Positions 9,775-18,952 of a stretch of 64,000 bases of DNA are shown here, one piece after another. Below the pieces are notes generated by a model. The model made no database searches and was not told where the DNA came from. It worked only from the letters and a program-made list of their open reading frames with translations. Source of the stretch: CAVTHW01 sp963734625 (lineage in GTDB: Bacteria > Acidobacteriota > Terriglobia > Bryobacterales > Bryobacteraceae). The DNA lies in assembly GCA_963734625.1 (NCBI GenBank), contig CAVTHW010000003.1, positions 372,001-436,000 of the forward strand. Reading direction: 5' to 3'. The position numbers and the translations under genes are program-made. How positions within the stretch are numbered: position 1 is the stretch's first letter; each line of letters opens with the position of its first letter.

Positions 9775-10947
9775 GTGCTTCTTTCAGCGAAGACACGGCA
9801 GCAAGAATCAGGGCCGGCTCCCTGTTTGGATAGCGCGTCGATACGAGCGCAACTCGAAAGGATTCTGGCCAGTGGAATCTTCCAGCACAGCCGGCGATAC
9901 CCGACCCTTCTGAGGCATGTCGTCGAACAGACTCTTGACGGAGCTGCAGACGAGATCAAGGAGCGGACGCTGGGGGTCGCTGTGTTCAAGCGTCATCCGG
10001 AATACGACACCAGCGCGGACCCTGTCGTTCGGACCACCGCGTCCGAGATCCGAAAGCGTCTGGAGGAGTATTACTCGGCCCCAAGCCATGCCGGAGAACT
10101 CCGGATCGCTCTTCCGGTTGGAACCTATGTCCCTGAATTTCGATTGCCTGCCAACCATAAACGTCCGCTATCGGCCAGGCTTTCCGTTCAGATGACATGG
10201 CTGAGGCATTGGCGCGTTTGGGTTATAGCGGCATTGCTCCTGATGGCGGCAGGAATTGGCGCCACCATCAGGATCTGGTCAGCCGGGAACGCCTTGCACC
10301 GGTTTTGGGAGCCCGTCATGAACACGTCTCCGGTGCTCGTGGTCACGGAAACCCTGGTAGGAGTTCCCAAACGGCCTGTAGCGCAATCCTCAGCGGCTGT
10401 GGAAGAGATTCTGGATCCGAAACTGTTTCTGGTCATGAATGAGATTAACTCCAAGATGGCGGCATATTTCGGTGCGAACCACGGAACGCTGGAGTACGAG
10501 TTGGCGCGGAATGTAACCCTGGCGAAGTTGCGGACGCGGCCCTTTGTGCTCAGAGGCGCTTTTAACAATCCGCTAACCCCACCGGCCGTCTCATCTTTCC
10601 GCTATTTTCTGAATCTGGATCGGGCCGCCATGGTTCGTCAGATAGTAGACCGGCAAGACCCCTCAAAACACTGGGATTCACCGATGGGCCCTCTCTCCAG
10701 AGACTATGCGCTCATAGCCCGCGCCCCCGAACCGCAAACCGGACAGACCATGGTCGTGATAGCGGGACTCGGAGAACGAGGCAGTGCAGCCGCAACGGAG
10801 TTCCTGACCAACCCTAAGTATATGGAGCGTTTTGCCGCGCAAGCGCCACGAGGTTGGGAACATCGGAATATCGAGATAATCCTCGAAACCGCGCTCCTGA
10901 ACGACGATTGGGGCGAACCGCGTATCGTCGCTACTCACGTTTGGTAG
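9775..10947 (+). CDS. Single-pass membrane protein with conserved acidobacterial N-terminal domain
   Basis: The start is a GTG at 9775; the nearest upstream ATG (9755) is out of frame. The 390-residue product has a helical cytoplasmic domain at about residues 22-122, with the stretch KERTLGVAVFKRHPEYDT followed by VVRTTASEIRKRLEEYY. I recall this domain in many acidobacterial membrane proteins, usually ahead of a membrane helix, but no biochemical role is known to me. A transmembrane helix lies at about 147-165. The remaining 220 residues would be periplasmic and have no motif I recognise. It is divergent from the hydrolase run, so a regulatory tie is possible but unproven. Confidence 0.7.
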   Translation: MLLSAKTRQQESGPAPCLDSASIRAQLERILASGIFQHSRRYPTLLRHVVEQTLDGAADEIKERTLGVAVFKRHPEYDTSADPVVRTTASEIRKRLEEYYSAPSHAGELRIALPVGTYVPEFRLPANHKRPLSARLSVQMTWLRHWRVWVIAALLLMAAGIGATIRIWSAGNALHRFWEPVMNTSPVLVVTETLVGVPKRPVAQSSAAVEEILDPKLFLVMNEINSKMAAYFGANHGTLEYELARNVTLAKLRTRPFVLRGAFNNPLTPPAVSSFRYFLNLDRAAMVRQIVDRQDPSKHWDSPMGPLSRDYALIARAPEPQTGQTMVVIAGLGERGSAAATEFLTNPKYMERFAAQAPRGWEHRNIEIILETALLNDDWGEPRIVATHVW

Positions 10948-11006
10948 CTTGTCCCCGTGCGGTCAAATTACGCGGCCGGCCGATTCAGCTCCCGGATTCC
11001 AGCGTT

Positions 11007-11432
11007 TCACTGGATGAGACCCTCGAGGTGAGCGCCGCACCAATCGCTTATCGGGGTCCCCTTCATGTTCTGGTCCGTGACTCGAATCTGTCCTATTTCA
11101 ACCGCCACTTGGGTTTGGGTCTTGGCCACAACCACCCGCACGACTGTGGCGGTGCATTCCAAACACCTCGGCGAGAACAATGGATGCCGAGGCAGATCCA
11201 CCACGACGCGAACTTCGGCATCAGGTTTCAGGACCCCCAAGGTCTCCGCGGAATCAAGTGCCATGAGGATCCCGGATCGGCTGATGTTGATTACTGAGCC
11301 CGCGAATTCCGCCTTCTCCATCGAAACCGGGCGAAGGCGGCAGTTGAGCCGCAAGGGGAAACGGCGTCCGCGCCGCCGTTCAATGGCACCAGTTGAAAGA
11401 TCGTGTGCCGCGGTCTTCTGTGTCCCGGTCAT
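11007..11432 (-). CDS. PilZ-domain protein
   Basis: A 141-residue protein starting at the ATG at 11432. It shows the two halves of the cyclic-di-GMP-binding PilZ signature: an arginine-rich RRRGRRFPLR at about residues 19-28 and NISRSGILMAL about 25 residues later, where N-x-S-x-x-G replaces the usual D-x-S-x-x-G. The rest is one small beta-barrel, so this is a stand-alone PilZ effector or adaptor without an output domain. It converges with the membrane-protein gene upstream and is divergent from the DUF1080 gene. A similar single-domain PilZ gene lies near the right end of the window at 60659. Confidence 0.82.
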   Translation of the reverse strand: MTGTQKTAAHDLSTGAIERRRGRRFPLRLNCRLRPVSMEKAEFAGSVINISRSGILMALDSAETLGVLKPDAEVRVVVDLPRHPLFSPRCLECTATVVRVVVAKTQTQVAVEIGQIRVTDQNMKGTPISDWCGAHLEGLIQ

Positions 11433-11592
11433 GCCCCAGCCTACGCCGCGTCTCGTGACCTTTCAACCTATCTTAGGGACAGAACGGTCCGGCCGATTCA
11501 TAACCGAAGTTAGCACCGGCAACGCCGAGCTATGCGGATTACGGCGGCTCGGGGACTGATCTGACCGTCCCGAGTGTGGTAGGGTCTGAGGA

Positions 11593-12231
11593 GTGAAATA
11601 CGCTCTTGCTGGTTTTCTGTTTATCGCGGCAGCCTTCGCTGCGGGCTTGGCCGAACCCGGCTTCCTTCCCCTCTTCAACGGCAACAACCTGGACGGCTGG
11701 AGACTGATCGGCGGTGTGGGGCCGGGCTACGTCATCGAGAATGGCAACATTGTGTGCCCGAGCGACGGCGGTGGGAATCTTTTCACCGAGAAGGAGTACG
11801 CCAACTTCGTCCTGCGGTTGGAATTCAAGCTGAGCGAGGGCGGCAACAGCGGCATCGGCCTGCGCGCGCCTTACCAGGGCGATGCGGCCTACCAGGGCAT
11901 GGAGATTCAGGTGCTCGACGACCCCGCTCCCGTCTACGAGACCATCCAGCCCGCTCAGCATTGCGGCTCCATCTACGGTGTCTTCGCGGCCAAAGAGGGT
12001 GCGCTGAAGCCGACCGGCGAGTGGAACGCTTACGAAATCACGGCCAACGGCCGTCGCATCAGCATCAAGCTCAACGGAACGATGATCGTGGATGCGGACC
12101 TCGACACCGCGAAAGACCCTGCAGTCCTGAAGCGCCATCCCGGCCTCGCTCGCACGACGGGCCACATCGGCTTTCTGGGGCACAGGAGCCGCGTGGAATT
12201 CCGGAATATCCGGCTGAGAGAGTTGCCGTAG
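11593..12231 (+). CDS. Secreted DUF1080 / 3-keto-disaccharide hydrolase-like protein
   Basis: The reading starts at a GTG at 11593 and gives 212 residues with a signal peptide (YALAGFLFIAAAFAAGLA). The mature part is one concanavalin-like jelly roll of the DUF1080 (3-keto-disaccharide hydrolase) type. It shows the family's opening FLPLFNGNNLDGWR, the central EFKLSEGGNSGIGLRAP, the GSIYGVFA turn and the closing GHIGFLGHRSRVEFRNIRL. Family members are secreted or lipid-anchored and are linked to sugar oxidation pathways; the substrate here is unknown. A second, larger member of the family is at 47253. About 160 bp of gene-free DNA separates it from the PilZ gene. Confidence 0.85.
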   Translation: MKYALAGFLFIAAAFAAGLAEPGFLPLFNGNNLDGWRLIGGVGPGYVIENGNIVCPSDGGGNLFTEKEYANFVLRLEFKLSEGGNSGIGLRAPYQGDAAYQGMEIQVLDDPAPVYETIQPAQHCGSIYGVFAAKEGALKPTGEWNAYEITANGRRISIKLNGTMIVDADLDTAKDPAVLKRHPGLARTTGHIGFLGHRSRVEFRNIRLRELP

Positions 12232-12259
12232 TGTAGTAGCTCCCCAAAAGCGCCCGCAG

Positions 12260-12330
12260 GAATTGACTACCGCCATCCTGTATCTCGTAACGGGCTGCGG
12301 GTGGCTGGCGCTTGGGGCCCGTCCCGGTCA
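12260..12330 (+). pseudogene. Possible remnant of an IS5-type transposase N-terminus
   Basis: In the 320-bp stretch after the DUF1080 gene, one plus-strand frame reads ELTTAILYLVTGCGWLALG. It resembles the conserved N-terminal AILY-x3-TGC-x-W-x2-L pattern of IS5-family transposases, but no start codon and no continuation are visible. The match is about 20 residues long, so chance is possible. The rest of 12232-12554 shows nothing that I recognise. Confidence 0.3.
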
Positions 12331-12554
12331 GCCGGCGGTGACCCCGACCTGCCGATCACCGGCAACAGCAAATGATCGTGCCCCTTGATAACGAATCTAC
12401 GGGACTGGCGTGATACGGCCAAGTGAAATCGGAAGTTCCTGGAACACCAGCTTCCGATAAGTGACCACTTCTAAGACGCCCATTGTGGTACGCTGATGTC
12501 GGCCGCGAGGCCAATTGAACCGGCTACCTGGATTCCCGGTCGATTGTCGTGGGC

Positions 12555-13530
12555 TTACCGGAAGGTCACACGGTGGCGCACGCGCTCGCGCCGGATGGGG
12601 TACAGCACTTCTCCCGCTTGGAATGTGACCAGGCTCTCGTCGATGATCTTGACGCCCTACCGTGTGACCGAGATCCCCGTCGGCGGGGGTCTCAAGCCGC
12701 GGTTCAAAACTCGCCGCCGCGTGGGCGCTGAATCGATCATCCACGAGCCCACATCGTAATAGAAAATTCCGGCGTTGACGTAAGAAATATCGGACGCCCA
12801 CGCGCGGATTGTCTTCTCCCCATCAAAATCCGGGCGGAATGTCACGGCAAGGCGTAGATAGAGCTCATTTCCCGACCGGGTGAACGACGAGTTCTGAAGG
12901 TCCAGAACACACGTGGCACCCTCGATCGTCGTCGTTCCGGAAGAAGCGCCCAATACCCCCTTCAAGCTGGAATCCGTCCAATCCTCCACGCCGCCGCTCG
13001 CCGGCGCCGTGTACCCGGGGGTACCCCGGAACTGGAAAGGTGAGCAGGAATCCGCAGGTCCTGGGGCCGTAATAATCTTTGATCTCCGCGCCTGCTTGCC
13101 AGATGTAGTCAGCGCCCCTGGGGTCCCAATAGGTGAAAGTAAACGTCTGCGCGTAACCGGAGCCGGAGTTCGGGATCACCGCGATTCCGGAAGCCTGGTT
13201 CGGCGCCGCCTGCACCACCGTGAACGCCCTGCCCCCGACGCTGATGGTGGCGGAGCGCTGACTTCCCGTGTTGGCGGCCGCCTCGTAACGCACCACGGCA
13301 CCGCCGGCCCATTCCGCGGGGCCTTCCAGCGTAACCCATGGTTGGGAGGCCGTAGCCGACCAGGAACAGCCGGCGGGCGCACGAACTTCAATAGCGCCCG
13401 CGTCGGCGGCGATAAGGAACCGGGAGTATGCGTCAAGTGAAACGCAGACGATCGACCCGACCGCAATCGTCAGGCCGGAGGCGTCTGTGGCGGTGACGGA
13501 TATCGACAGCCCGGTCCATGGGTCGGACTA
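12555..13530 (-). pseudogene. C-terminal half of M11-type metalloprotease gene: BACON and repeat domains
   Basis: No start codon. Reading in from the insertion point at 13530, the frame gives SDPWTGLSISVTATDASG, the usual tail of an M11 protease catalytic region. A BACON domain follows (APAGCSWSATASQPWV to TISVGGRAFTVVQAA), then an acidobacterial repeat domain that opens SGYAQTFTFTYWDP. The frame slips near 13030, next to GGGGG/CCCC runs, into the frame carrying ASSGTTTIEGATCVLDLQNS. A TAG stop at 12657-12659 interrupts it in frame, after which a further 34 codons end at a TAA at 12555. It is the displaced 3' part of the gene whose 5' part begins at 16377. Confidence 0.75.
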
Positions 13531-13560
13531 GGTCCTCGACCGCCTGAATAGGTACTATAA
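13531..13560 (+). repeat. Left terminal inverted repeat of the IS630-family element
   Basis: Starts GGTCCTCGACCGCCTGAA and pairs with the complement of 14911-14940 at 24 of 30 positions. The matching blocks are GGTC, GACCGCCTGAA, AGGT and ATAA. Confidence 0.8.
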
Positions 13561-13600
13561 AACAATTGCATTTTAGATTGTTTTGGTGCATCATGAAGGT

Positions 13601-14721
13601 ATGGCGCGCCGCCCGATCCCCATCAAAGTCAAGCCGAGAGATCTCACTCGCATCGAGCAGTTCCTGCGATCTGGCATTCAGCAGGTTCGCGTAGTCTTAC
13701 GCGCACTGGCCCTCCGGCAACTTGCCCAGGGAAACGCCGCGCCCCGGGTCGCGGAGGCGCTTCCGCTCACTCCGAAGGCCGTCCGCCAGATCGCTCACCG
13801 CTACAACCGCGGTGGCCTGGACCGCGCCCTCTATGACCGGCAGCGGCCGGGGCCGAAACCGCTTCTGGATGATTCCCAGAAGCAGCGCATCGTCGCCATG
13901 GTCTGCAGCAAACCGCCGGAAGGACGGGCACGTTGGACCGTGCGCTTGGTGGCCGAGGAGGCCGTCAAGCGCAAGTTGGTGCCTCACGCGGGTCGAGAGA
14001 CAATCCGGATGCTGTTACGAAAGCCACGACTTGAAGCCGTGGCGGGAAAAAAATGTGGTGCGTGGCGGAACTGGACCGGAAGTACATCGAGAGGATGGAG
14101 GACGTACTGGCCGTGTATGAAAGGCCCTACCAGGCGGCCGAACCGGTGCTTTGCCTGGACGAGAAACCCGTATCGCTGCACGCCGACGTGCGCCCGCCCA
14201 GGCCACTCAAGCCCGGCAAGCCGGCTAGGCCGGACAACGAGTACAAGCGGTGCGGCACGGCGAACGTGTTTGGCGTCGTGGAGCCGAAGGCGGGCCGGCA
14301 TTTCACGACGGCGACTCCGGACCGCTGCGCCGCTCAGTTCGCCCAATTGATGCGGCGTCTCGTGGGGCAATATCCCTCCGCACGGACGATTCACCTCGTC
14401 ATGGACAACCTCAATATCCACTGCCGCAAGTCGCTGGTGGATTCTTTTGGCGAGAGGGAGGGCGGAAGACTCTGGGACCGGTTCACGGTCCACTACACCC
14501 CGAAACACGGAAGTTGGCTGAATCAGGCGGAGATCGAACTCAGTCTGTACTCGCGGCAATGCCTCGGCAAGCGGCGGATACCGGATCTTGGCACGCTGAA
14601 GCGGGAAACGCGGATCTGGAACCGCAAGACGGACCGTAAGCGGACGAGGATCAACTGGCAGTTCACGCGCAAAAAGGCCAGAAAGCTGTTCCACTACGCA
14701 AAACCCCGCAGCGACGGCTGA
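13601..14721 (+). pseudogene. IS630-family transposase, two frameshifts
   Basis: The ATG at 13601 opens a helix-turn-helix region (TPKAVRQIAHRYNRGGLDRAL) typical of IS630 transposases. The DDE catalytic domain has VLCLDEKPVS, HLVMDNLNIH and WLNQAEIELS, carrying the three acidic residues. Two one-base insertions break the reading: one near 14028, where LLRK should be followed directly by HDLKPWREK, and one in a run of seven A residues at 14047-14053, before MWCVAELD. A poly-A slip could also be a programmed frameshift site, as in some IS630 elements, but the first break is not at such a site. The element is thus probably inactive as read. Confidence 0.85.
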
Positions 14722-14910
14722 GGTCCGGTGCCAGCAGCCATTCCGCCACTGAGGCTACGGACTCGGCAGGCACGAGGCCTGGCGGGTTTGCGTCCGGAAG
14801 CCGCTTCCGCAAGTGGGGACCACGCAAAAAACACGACAAAACCTGACCTGCGTGTACCCAGAACACAGTGCAGACGTGGAATTCGGCATGCGTAATCGGA
14901 CGACTGCATA

Positions 14911-14940
14911 TTATCAAACCTTTTCAGGCGGTCTAAGACC
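14911..14940 (-). repeat. Right terminal inverted repeat of the IS630-family element
   Basis: Complementary partner of 13531-13560, ending next to CTAG at 14940-14943. Between the transposase stop and this repeat (14722-14910) no gene is seen. Confidence 0.8.
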
Positions 14941-14942
14941 TA

Positions 14943-16377
14943 GGTCGCGCCGGCCGGCAAAACGGGATCCCACATGTCGGAAAGAAGTTCGCCGGGATGG
15001 GGTGTAGAGTCCAGCAGATCGGTCATTCCGATCGTCAGGCTTCTGCCGAGTCCGCCGGAGACAAGCCGATCGGCGTTGCGTCCGTCCTCGTAGTGAATCA
15101 GCGCCCCAGTGAAGGCTGTTGGGTCGAGGCTCGATTCAAAAGGCTCTAGAGGCTGGCGATACTCCACCCAGAGCCATCCGTCCGTATCCGGGCGCGCGAT
15201 CCGCAGGGCTTTGGGACTCTTATCGCTGCTCCCTAACGGAGCGATCCGATAGACCCCGGGCTCGTCGACCGCGATGACCTCGTCCGGGCCCAACCATCGA
15301 GCTGCAATTTCTGCCGCGCGTTGTAGTGCATGGGAGCGGTCGCCACTCCCATCGGGGTGAATGGATCCATATACACCTGCAGTCTGCCACCGTCCTCCGG
15401 AGCGCCCGATGTAACGCCGGGGTATTGCCGGGATTCTGCCTCGTTGAGTCCAAGTTCGTGCCCGCCCTCGTGGAGCGCGAGATTCGTGTAATCCTTCGCC
15501 GATATCCGCTGCTTGAGAACCGCCGCCGAGTAGCCAGCCGCACAGAACATGGCATGGCCGTTATACCCTCCCGTGCCCGGATAGACAACGAAATACCGCT
15601 GGTGCCGGGAGAGGTCGATCTGGCGGGAAGCGGCCATCAGTGCGTCGTCGATGAGGGCCGGATCGAGCATATCATAGGCGTGGTCGAGGAAGAGGGGGCC
15701 GATCACCTCTCCGGTGACCCACGCTTTTCCGTAAGACGCGTCTCGCCATTGCGCTCCCAGCCCCGACTCCCCGAAAAAAGCCGATTGCACGTCATCGAGC
15801 ACGTACGTTGTCTGATCGCCCTGCACGGCGGTCAGAATTACCGCCACCATCTGCTCACCCAGCGGACTGCACCCGGAATCCGCGGCCGTAACCGACGCCG
15901 ATTGGACCGCGATCTTGTGGCCCACCCTCACGCCAGTGACAGACACCCTGTCGCCCGACTTGTACGCAGGGGCGGCGCCGGAAAAATGGAGATCCAGACT
16001 CCCCGCCACGGTTCGCATTCGAACCCCGCTGCGGCGTTGATTAGGATCGGCGGAGTCCACGTAAACCGTCGTGATGAATCCAGACCAATTGCCGCGCTCT
16101 TCCAACAGCCCAGCGTCGGATTGCGCCGCACGCAACCCCTCCAGCGCGGCATCCGAAAAGGCGAGCGTCAGGGCCTCGGCAGGATCGAGATCGACGATTT
16201 CGGCAAGTAACGTCTGACGCTCCGTGGCGAGCCGAAGGAAATCGGACCGCCGCGCGCGGCCACTAGCTCTCCGGTGAGCGTTACCGCCGCGTTCCGAAGT
16301 TGCTCGATCCTGGACTGGGTATGAGCGAGGACGCCATTGGAAAACGCGAGGATCGCAGCCAAGGCCAGGGTTCTCAT
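14943..16377 (-). pseudogene. N-terminal part of M11 (gametolysin)-type metalloprotease, cut by IS630
   Basis: The ATG at 16377 gives a signal peptide (MRTLALAAILAFSNGVLA). A propeptide-like region follows and then the protease domain with the zinc motif HEGGHELGLNEAE (HExxH plus a third ligand region), close to M11/gametolysin enzymes. The frame changes near 16250 (GPISF to LRLATERQTLL) and near 15285 (QLDGW to GPDEVIAVDEPG, one G short in a G run). The reading ends at a TAG made at the insertion point, after DPVLPAGAT. The intact enzyme would have been a secreted zinc protease with C-terminal BACON domains, of which the rest lies at 12555-13530. Confidence 0.82.
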
Positions 16378-16702
16378 TAGGCGCCTAGGTCTTCGGAGGC
16401 TGGACTCCACGATTCTAGATCCAGGAGTATCGGCAGTCAAACGGCTTGATTGCAGCCGCTTCTTCACGCCCCATCCCTCCCCGGCGGCCCACGAACGGGC
16501 CAGCCGCGCCTTATCCCGTCAGTGCAGGATTGATGCCACGAGGAAGACGGGCACGCTGCCTTGGCTCCCGAGGAAGCGGCCGGTGGTATACTGGCACGGG
16601 CCGGAAGGCCAAAACGGAAACGGTGGTTAAAGTAGCTCGCCGAAACACGGCTCGTCGCGCGGCCGTTTCATCGTTCCTGGCCGGCCGGGCATGAGGAGTG
16701 CC
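16378..16702. other. Divergent intergenic region
   Basis: About 325 bp between the divergent protease and VOC genes. I see no gene. It should hold both promoters; the only clear signal is the GAGGAG ribosome binding site before 16703. Confidence 0.4.
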
Positions 16703-17623
16703 ATGAATAGAGTCATAAGTTTTGCATGCGCCTGTTGGTTCTTGTTCGGCGTAGCCGCGAGCTGTGCCGAACGGCCGCGAATCCTGGGGGTTGCACACAT
16801 CGCGCTGTTTGTGAGCGACATCGAGAAATCGCGGGCCTACTACAAGGATTTCCTGGGTTACCAGGAGCCTTTCTCCCTCAACAACTCCGACGGCTCGCTG
16901 GCGCTGACATTTATCAAGATCAACGACGAACAGTACATCGAGCTTTTCCCGGGGCTCAAGCCGGACGCGGACAGGCTGAATCACATCGGCTTTTACACCG
17001 ACGACATCGAGGCACTGCGAGTTTACCTGGGCGAGCGCGGCATAACAGTTCCCGAGCGGGTGACTAAAGGCCGCATTGGAACGCTGAACTTCACGATCTC
17101 CGATCCCGATCATCACACTGTGGAGTTCGTCCAGTACGCGCCCGGCTCATGGCCGGTTCGTGAGAAAGGCCGTTTTGTGGGCGAGCTGGCAGTTTCGCCG
17201 CGCATGCGACACCTGGGTATTCTCGTGGGGAACCTGGACGCGTCCATGAAGTTCTACGGCGAGCTCCTCGGATTCCGGGAGACCTGGAGAGGCAGCGCAT
17301 CGACGACGCTCTCGTGGGTGAACATGAAAGTCCCGAACGGCGACGACTACCTCGAGTTCATGCTCTACGCGGACTTGCCGGCAGCGGACCAGCGCGGCGT
17401 CCAGCATCACATTTGCCTCGAGACGGCGGATGTTGCGAAAGCACTGACCACCTTGGAGGGCAGGCCATACCGGAAGACGCTCCGCCAAATGGAGGGAGCG
17501 CGCACCGGGAAGAACGGCAGGCAACTGGCCAACCTCTACGATCCCGATGGCACGCGGGTCGAGTTGATGGAACCGCTCAAGGGCGCGCCGCCAGCCTCGT
17601 CCACGGCGCCGCCGCCGCGATAA
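16703..17623 (+). CDS. Secreted two-domain VOC (glyoxalase/dioxygenase-fold) protein
   Basis: The ATG at 16703 has GAGGAG spaced before it, better than the ATG at 16691. The 306-residue product has a signal peptide (VISFACACWFLFGVAASC) and two VOC modules. The first begins RILGVAHIALFVSDIEKS and ends DPDHHTVEFVQY; the second begins PRMRHLGILVGNLDASM and ends DPDGTRVELME. Each pairs a His near the start with a Glu at the end of the module, the usual metal ligands of this fold. The reaction is not predictable: glyoxalase, dioxygenase and epimerase are all in the superfamily. An exported VOC protein is unusual but is seen in acidobacteria and planctomycetes. Confidence 0.85.
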   Translation: MNRVISFACACWFLFGVAASCAERPRILGVAHIALFVSDIEKSRAYYKDFLGYQEPFSLNNSDGSLALTFIKINDEQYIELFPGLKPDADRLNHIGFYTDDIEALRVYLGERGITVPERVTKGRIGTLNFTISDPDHHTVEFVQYAPGSWPVREKGRFVGELAVSPRMRHLGILVGNLDASMKFYGELLGFRETWRGSASTTLSWVNMKVPNGDDYLEFMLYADLPAADQRGVQHHICLETADVAKALTTLEGRPYRKTLRQMEGARTGKNGRQLANLYDPDGTRVELMEPLKGAPPASSTAPPPR

Positions 17624-17699
17624 TCGCGGAATCGGAACTGCCGAAGTATGAACTGCGGTTTCCGAGGTGACTTGTGCCCGCCCCAAATGGAGCCCAAAC

Positions 17700-17840
17700 T
17701 ATCCGCTCTGCCATGTCGGCTTGGCCCGCGCCCGCAAGGTCTACCAAGACTTCCTGGCCCTGTGGAAGGACGCCGATCCCGACATCCCGATCCTGAAGGA
17801 AGCCAGAGCAGAGTACGCGAATGTGAGGAAATCCGATAAC
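17700..17840 (+). pseudogene. Remnant of a Ser/Thr kinase C-terminal TPR tail
   Basis: One frame reads GLARARKVYQDFLALWKDAD and then PDIPILKEARAEYANV. From memory this closely matches the last TPR unit and C-terminus of acidobacterial eukaryote-like serine/threonine kinases with TPR tails. No kinase domain or start codon precedes it; the frame upstream is only 60 bp from the VOC gene's end. It is a stranded gene end, consistent with past deletion or recombination in this stretch. Confidence 0.55.
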
Positions 17841-18004
17841 CGTCCGGACCATTCCGGATTAGCAGATCATCGAGAAGCCGCGCGGGGGAGGGATGGGCCC
17901 CAGCCGGTTACTGTTGGAGCCCCGGCGGGGTCGAAAAGACTGACGAAAACGCCGCTTCATCCCGCTATCGGGGTTCCGTGACCGGATCGTGGAAGCAAAG
18001 CCGA

Positions 18005-18032
18005 CTAGAACTAAGACTAGAACTAAGACTAG
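18005..18032. repeat. Short tandem direct repeat
   Basis: The 12-bp unit CTAGAACTAAGA occurs twice back to back and is followed by a further CTAG. It lies between the kinase remnant and the transposase remnant. Its meaning is unknown. Confidence 0.7.
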
Positions 18033-18186
18033 GCAGGCGCGAAACAAGGACAATCTGCTCACCGGAAAGCACTTATCAGATCCTGGACGCTCAACATGCC
18101 AGTCTTTTCTGTACAGCTGCGAGAGGCCGGGAGGCCATTATGCGGCGGAGCATTACGTGCCAGCCTCTGCTGATGGCTCGCCTGGA

Positions 18187-18384
18187 CTGCGGCGACTGGT
18201 GCTGCCGCTGCGAGTTGGCAACTGGTCTTTGACGAGCCTGCAACAACGATTGGTCAAGACGGGCGGACGCCTGATCAAGCATACTCGCTACTACTGGCTG
18301 TTGTTGGCGGAGGGCCACCTGATGCGGCCGTTGTTCGGGGCGATGGTGCGGCGGATCGCCAAGTTGGAGGCGCCGTCAGGATAG
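18187..18384 (+). pseudogene. C-terminal remnant of a DDE transposase (IS1380-like)
   Basis: The last 65 codons of a transposase, with the stretch NWSLTSLQQRLVKTGG and then IKHTRYYWLLLAEGHL. It ends with VRRIAKLEAPSG and a stop at 18384. This resembles the C-terminus of IS1380/DDE group 1 transposases as I remember them. The catalytic core is missing and the upstream sequence does not continue the match. Confidence 0.6.
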
Positions 18385-18952
18385 GGGGGCGGGGGACAAG
18401 CAAACAGCTCGATGGAAGGAAGGGAGACGGGCGGTGCAGGAGAAATTTAACATTAGGCACTTTCAGGCTCTTGCGTTCCCGGAGGAGGCAGCGTTGGCCC
18501 CTTTCTGGGCCGCCGGAATCGCTCGAGAGGGAACGAATGAGAGAACGGCTCGGAGATGCCGCTGGGTGTACACTGGATCGTAGCCAGGATGGCCTGCCGG
18601 TGTTTTGTACCAGTCCGATAGAAAGTATGACCCGGTCAGAAGGCACCGTACGGTCGAGCTTCAACGTCTCCCTTCGCCCGCCTATGAGGATCCTGAGGGC
18701 CGGCGAGGACCGGGGTCCAGGCCGAGCGGAGCGGGTTCATCGAGAGAGCCTGGACGCCGGCCGCAGCCGACCGTATGGATGTTTGGGCAGGCGAAGGGAG
18801 AGGTGAACTGCGGGTGTTAGGCTGCGGCAGTCCAACTCAACAGCGCGAGTGGTCGATAACCCAAGGCGCTGGGTGGATGCGCCGTGTTGTAGTGCTAGCG
18901 CCACATTTCAACCACCGCCTGCGCCTCTTTCAGGGAGTAGAAGATTTCTGCA
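18385..18952. other. Gene-free stretch with a long-armed inverted repeat
   Basis: About 570 bp without a credible gene. A 16-bp arm at 18667-18682 (TCTCCCTTCGCCCGCC) pairs with 18786-18801, with one G-T type mismatch. An inner stem GTCCAGGC/GCCTGGAC lies inside. The 135-bp unit could be a structured RNA, part of an intron or the end of a mobile element. I found no group II intron domain V signature. Confidence 0.4.
18667..18801. repeat. Nested inverted repeat, possible structured RNA
   Basis: Outer arms 18667-18682 and 18786-18801 are complementary over 15 of 16 bases, and an inner 8-bp stem lies between them. It ends about 150 bp before the GH51 start codon. Function unknown. Confidence 0.5.

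Larger units (their letters stand above)
13531..14940 (+). mobile_element. IS630-family insertion sequence in a metalloprotease gene
   Basis: A 1410-bp element bounded by TA dinucleotides at 13529-13530 and 14941-14942. Each TA lies in a CTAG tetranucleotide, the classic IS630 target with TA duplication. Imperfect 30-bp terminal inverted repeats match at 24 positions and share the core GACCGCCTGAA. The transposase gene at 13601-14721 fills most of it. A 210-bp non-coding right end follows. The flanks are the two halves of one minus-strand M11 protease gene, and their reading phases agree when the element is removed. Confidence 0.85.

Noticed and set aside
14047..14053. Programmed frameshift at the poly-A run in the IS630 transposase
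   Set aside because: A second break 20 bp upstream has no slippery site, and both need a one-base removal, so plain indels explain the reading better.
18385..18952. Group II intron remnant
   Set aside because: No domain V-like hairpin, no GUGYG-type 5' end and no reverse transcriptase fragment are visible.
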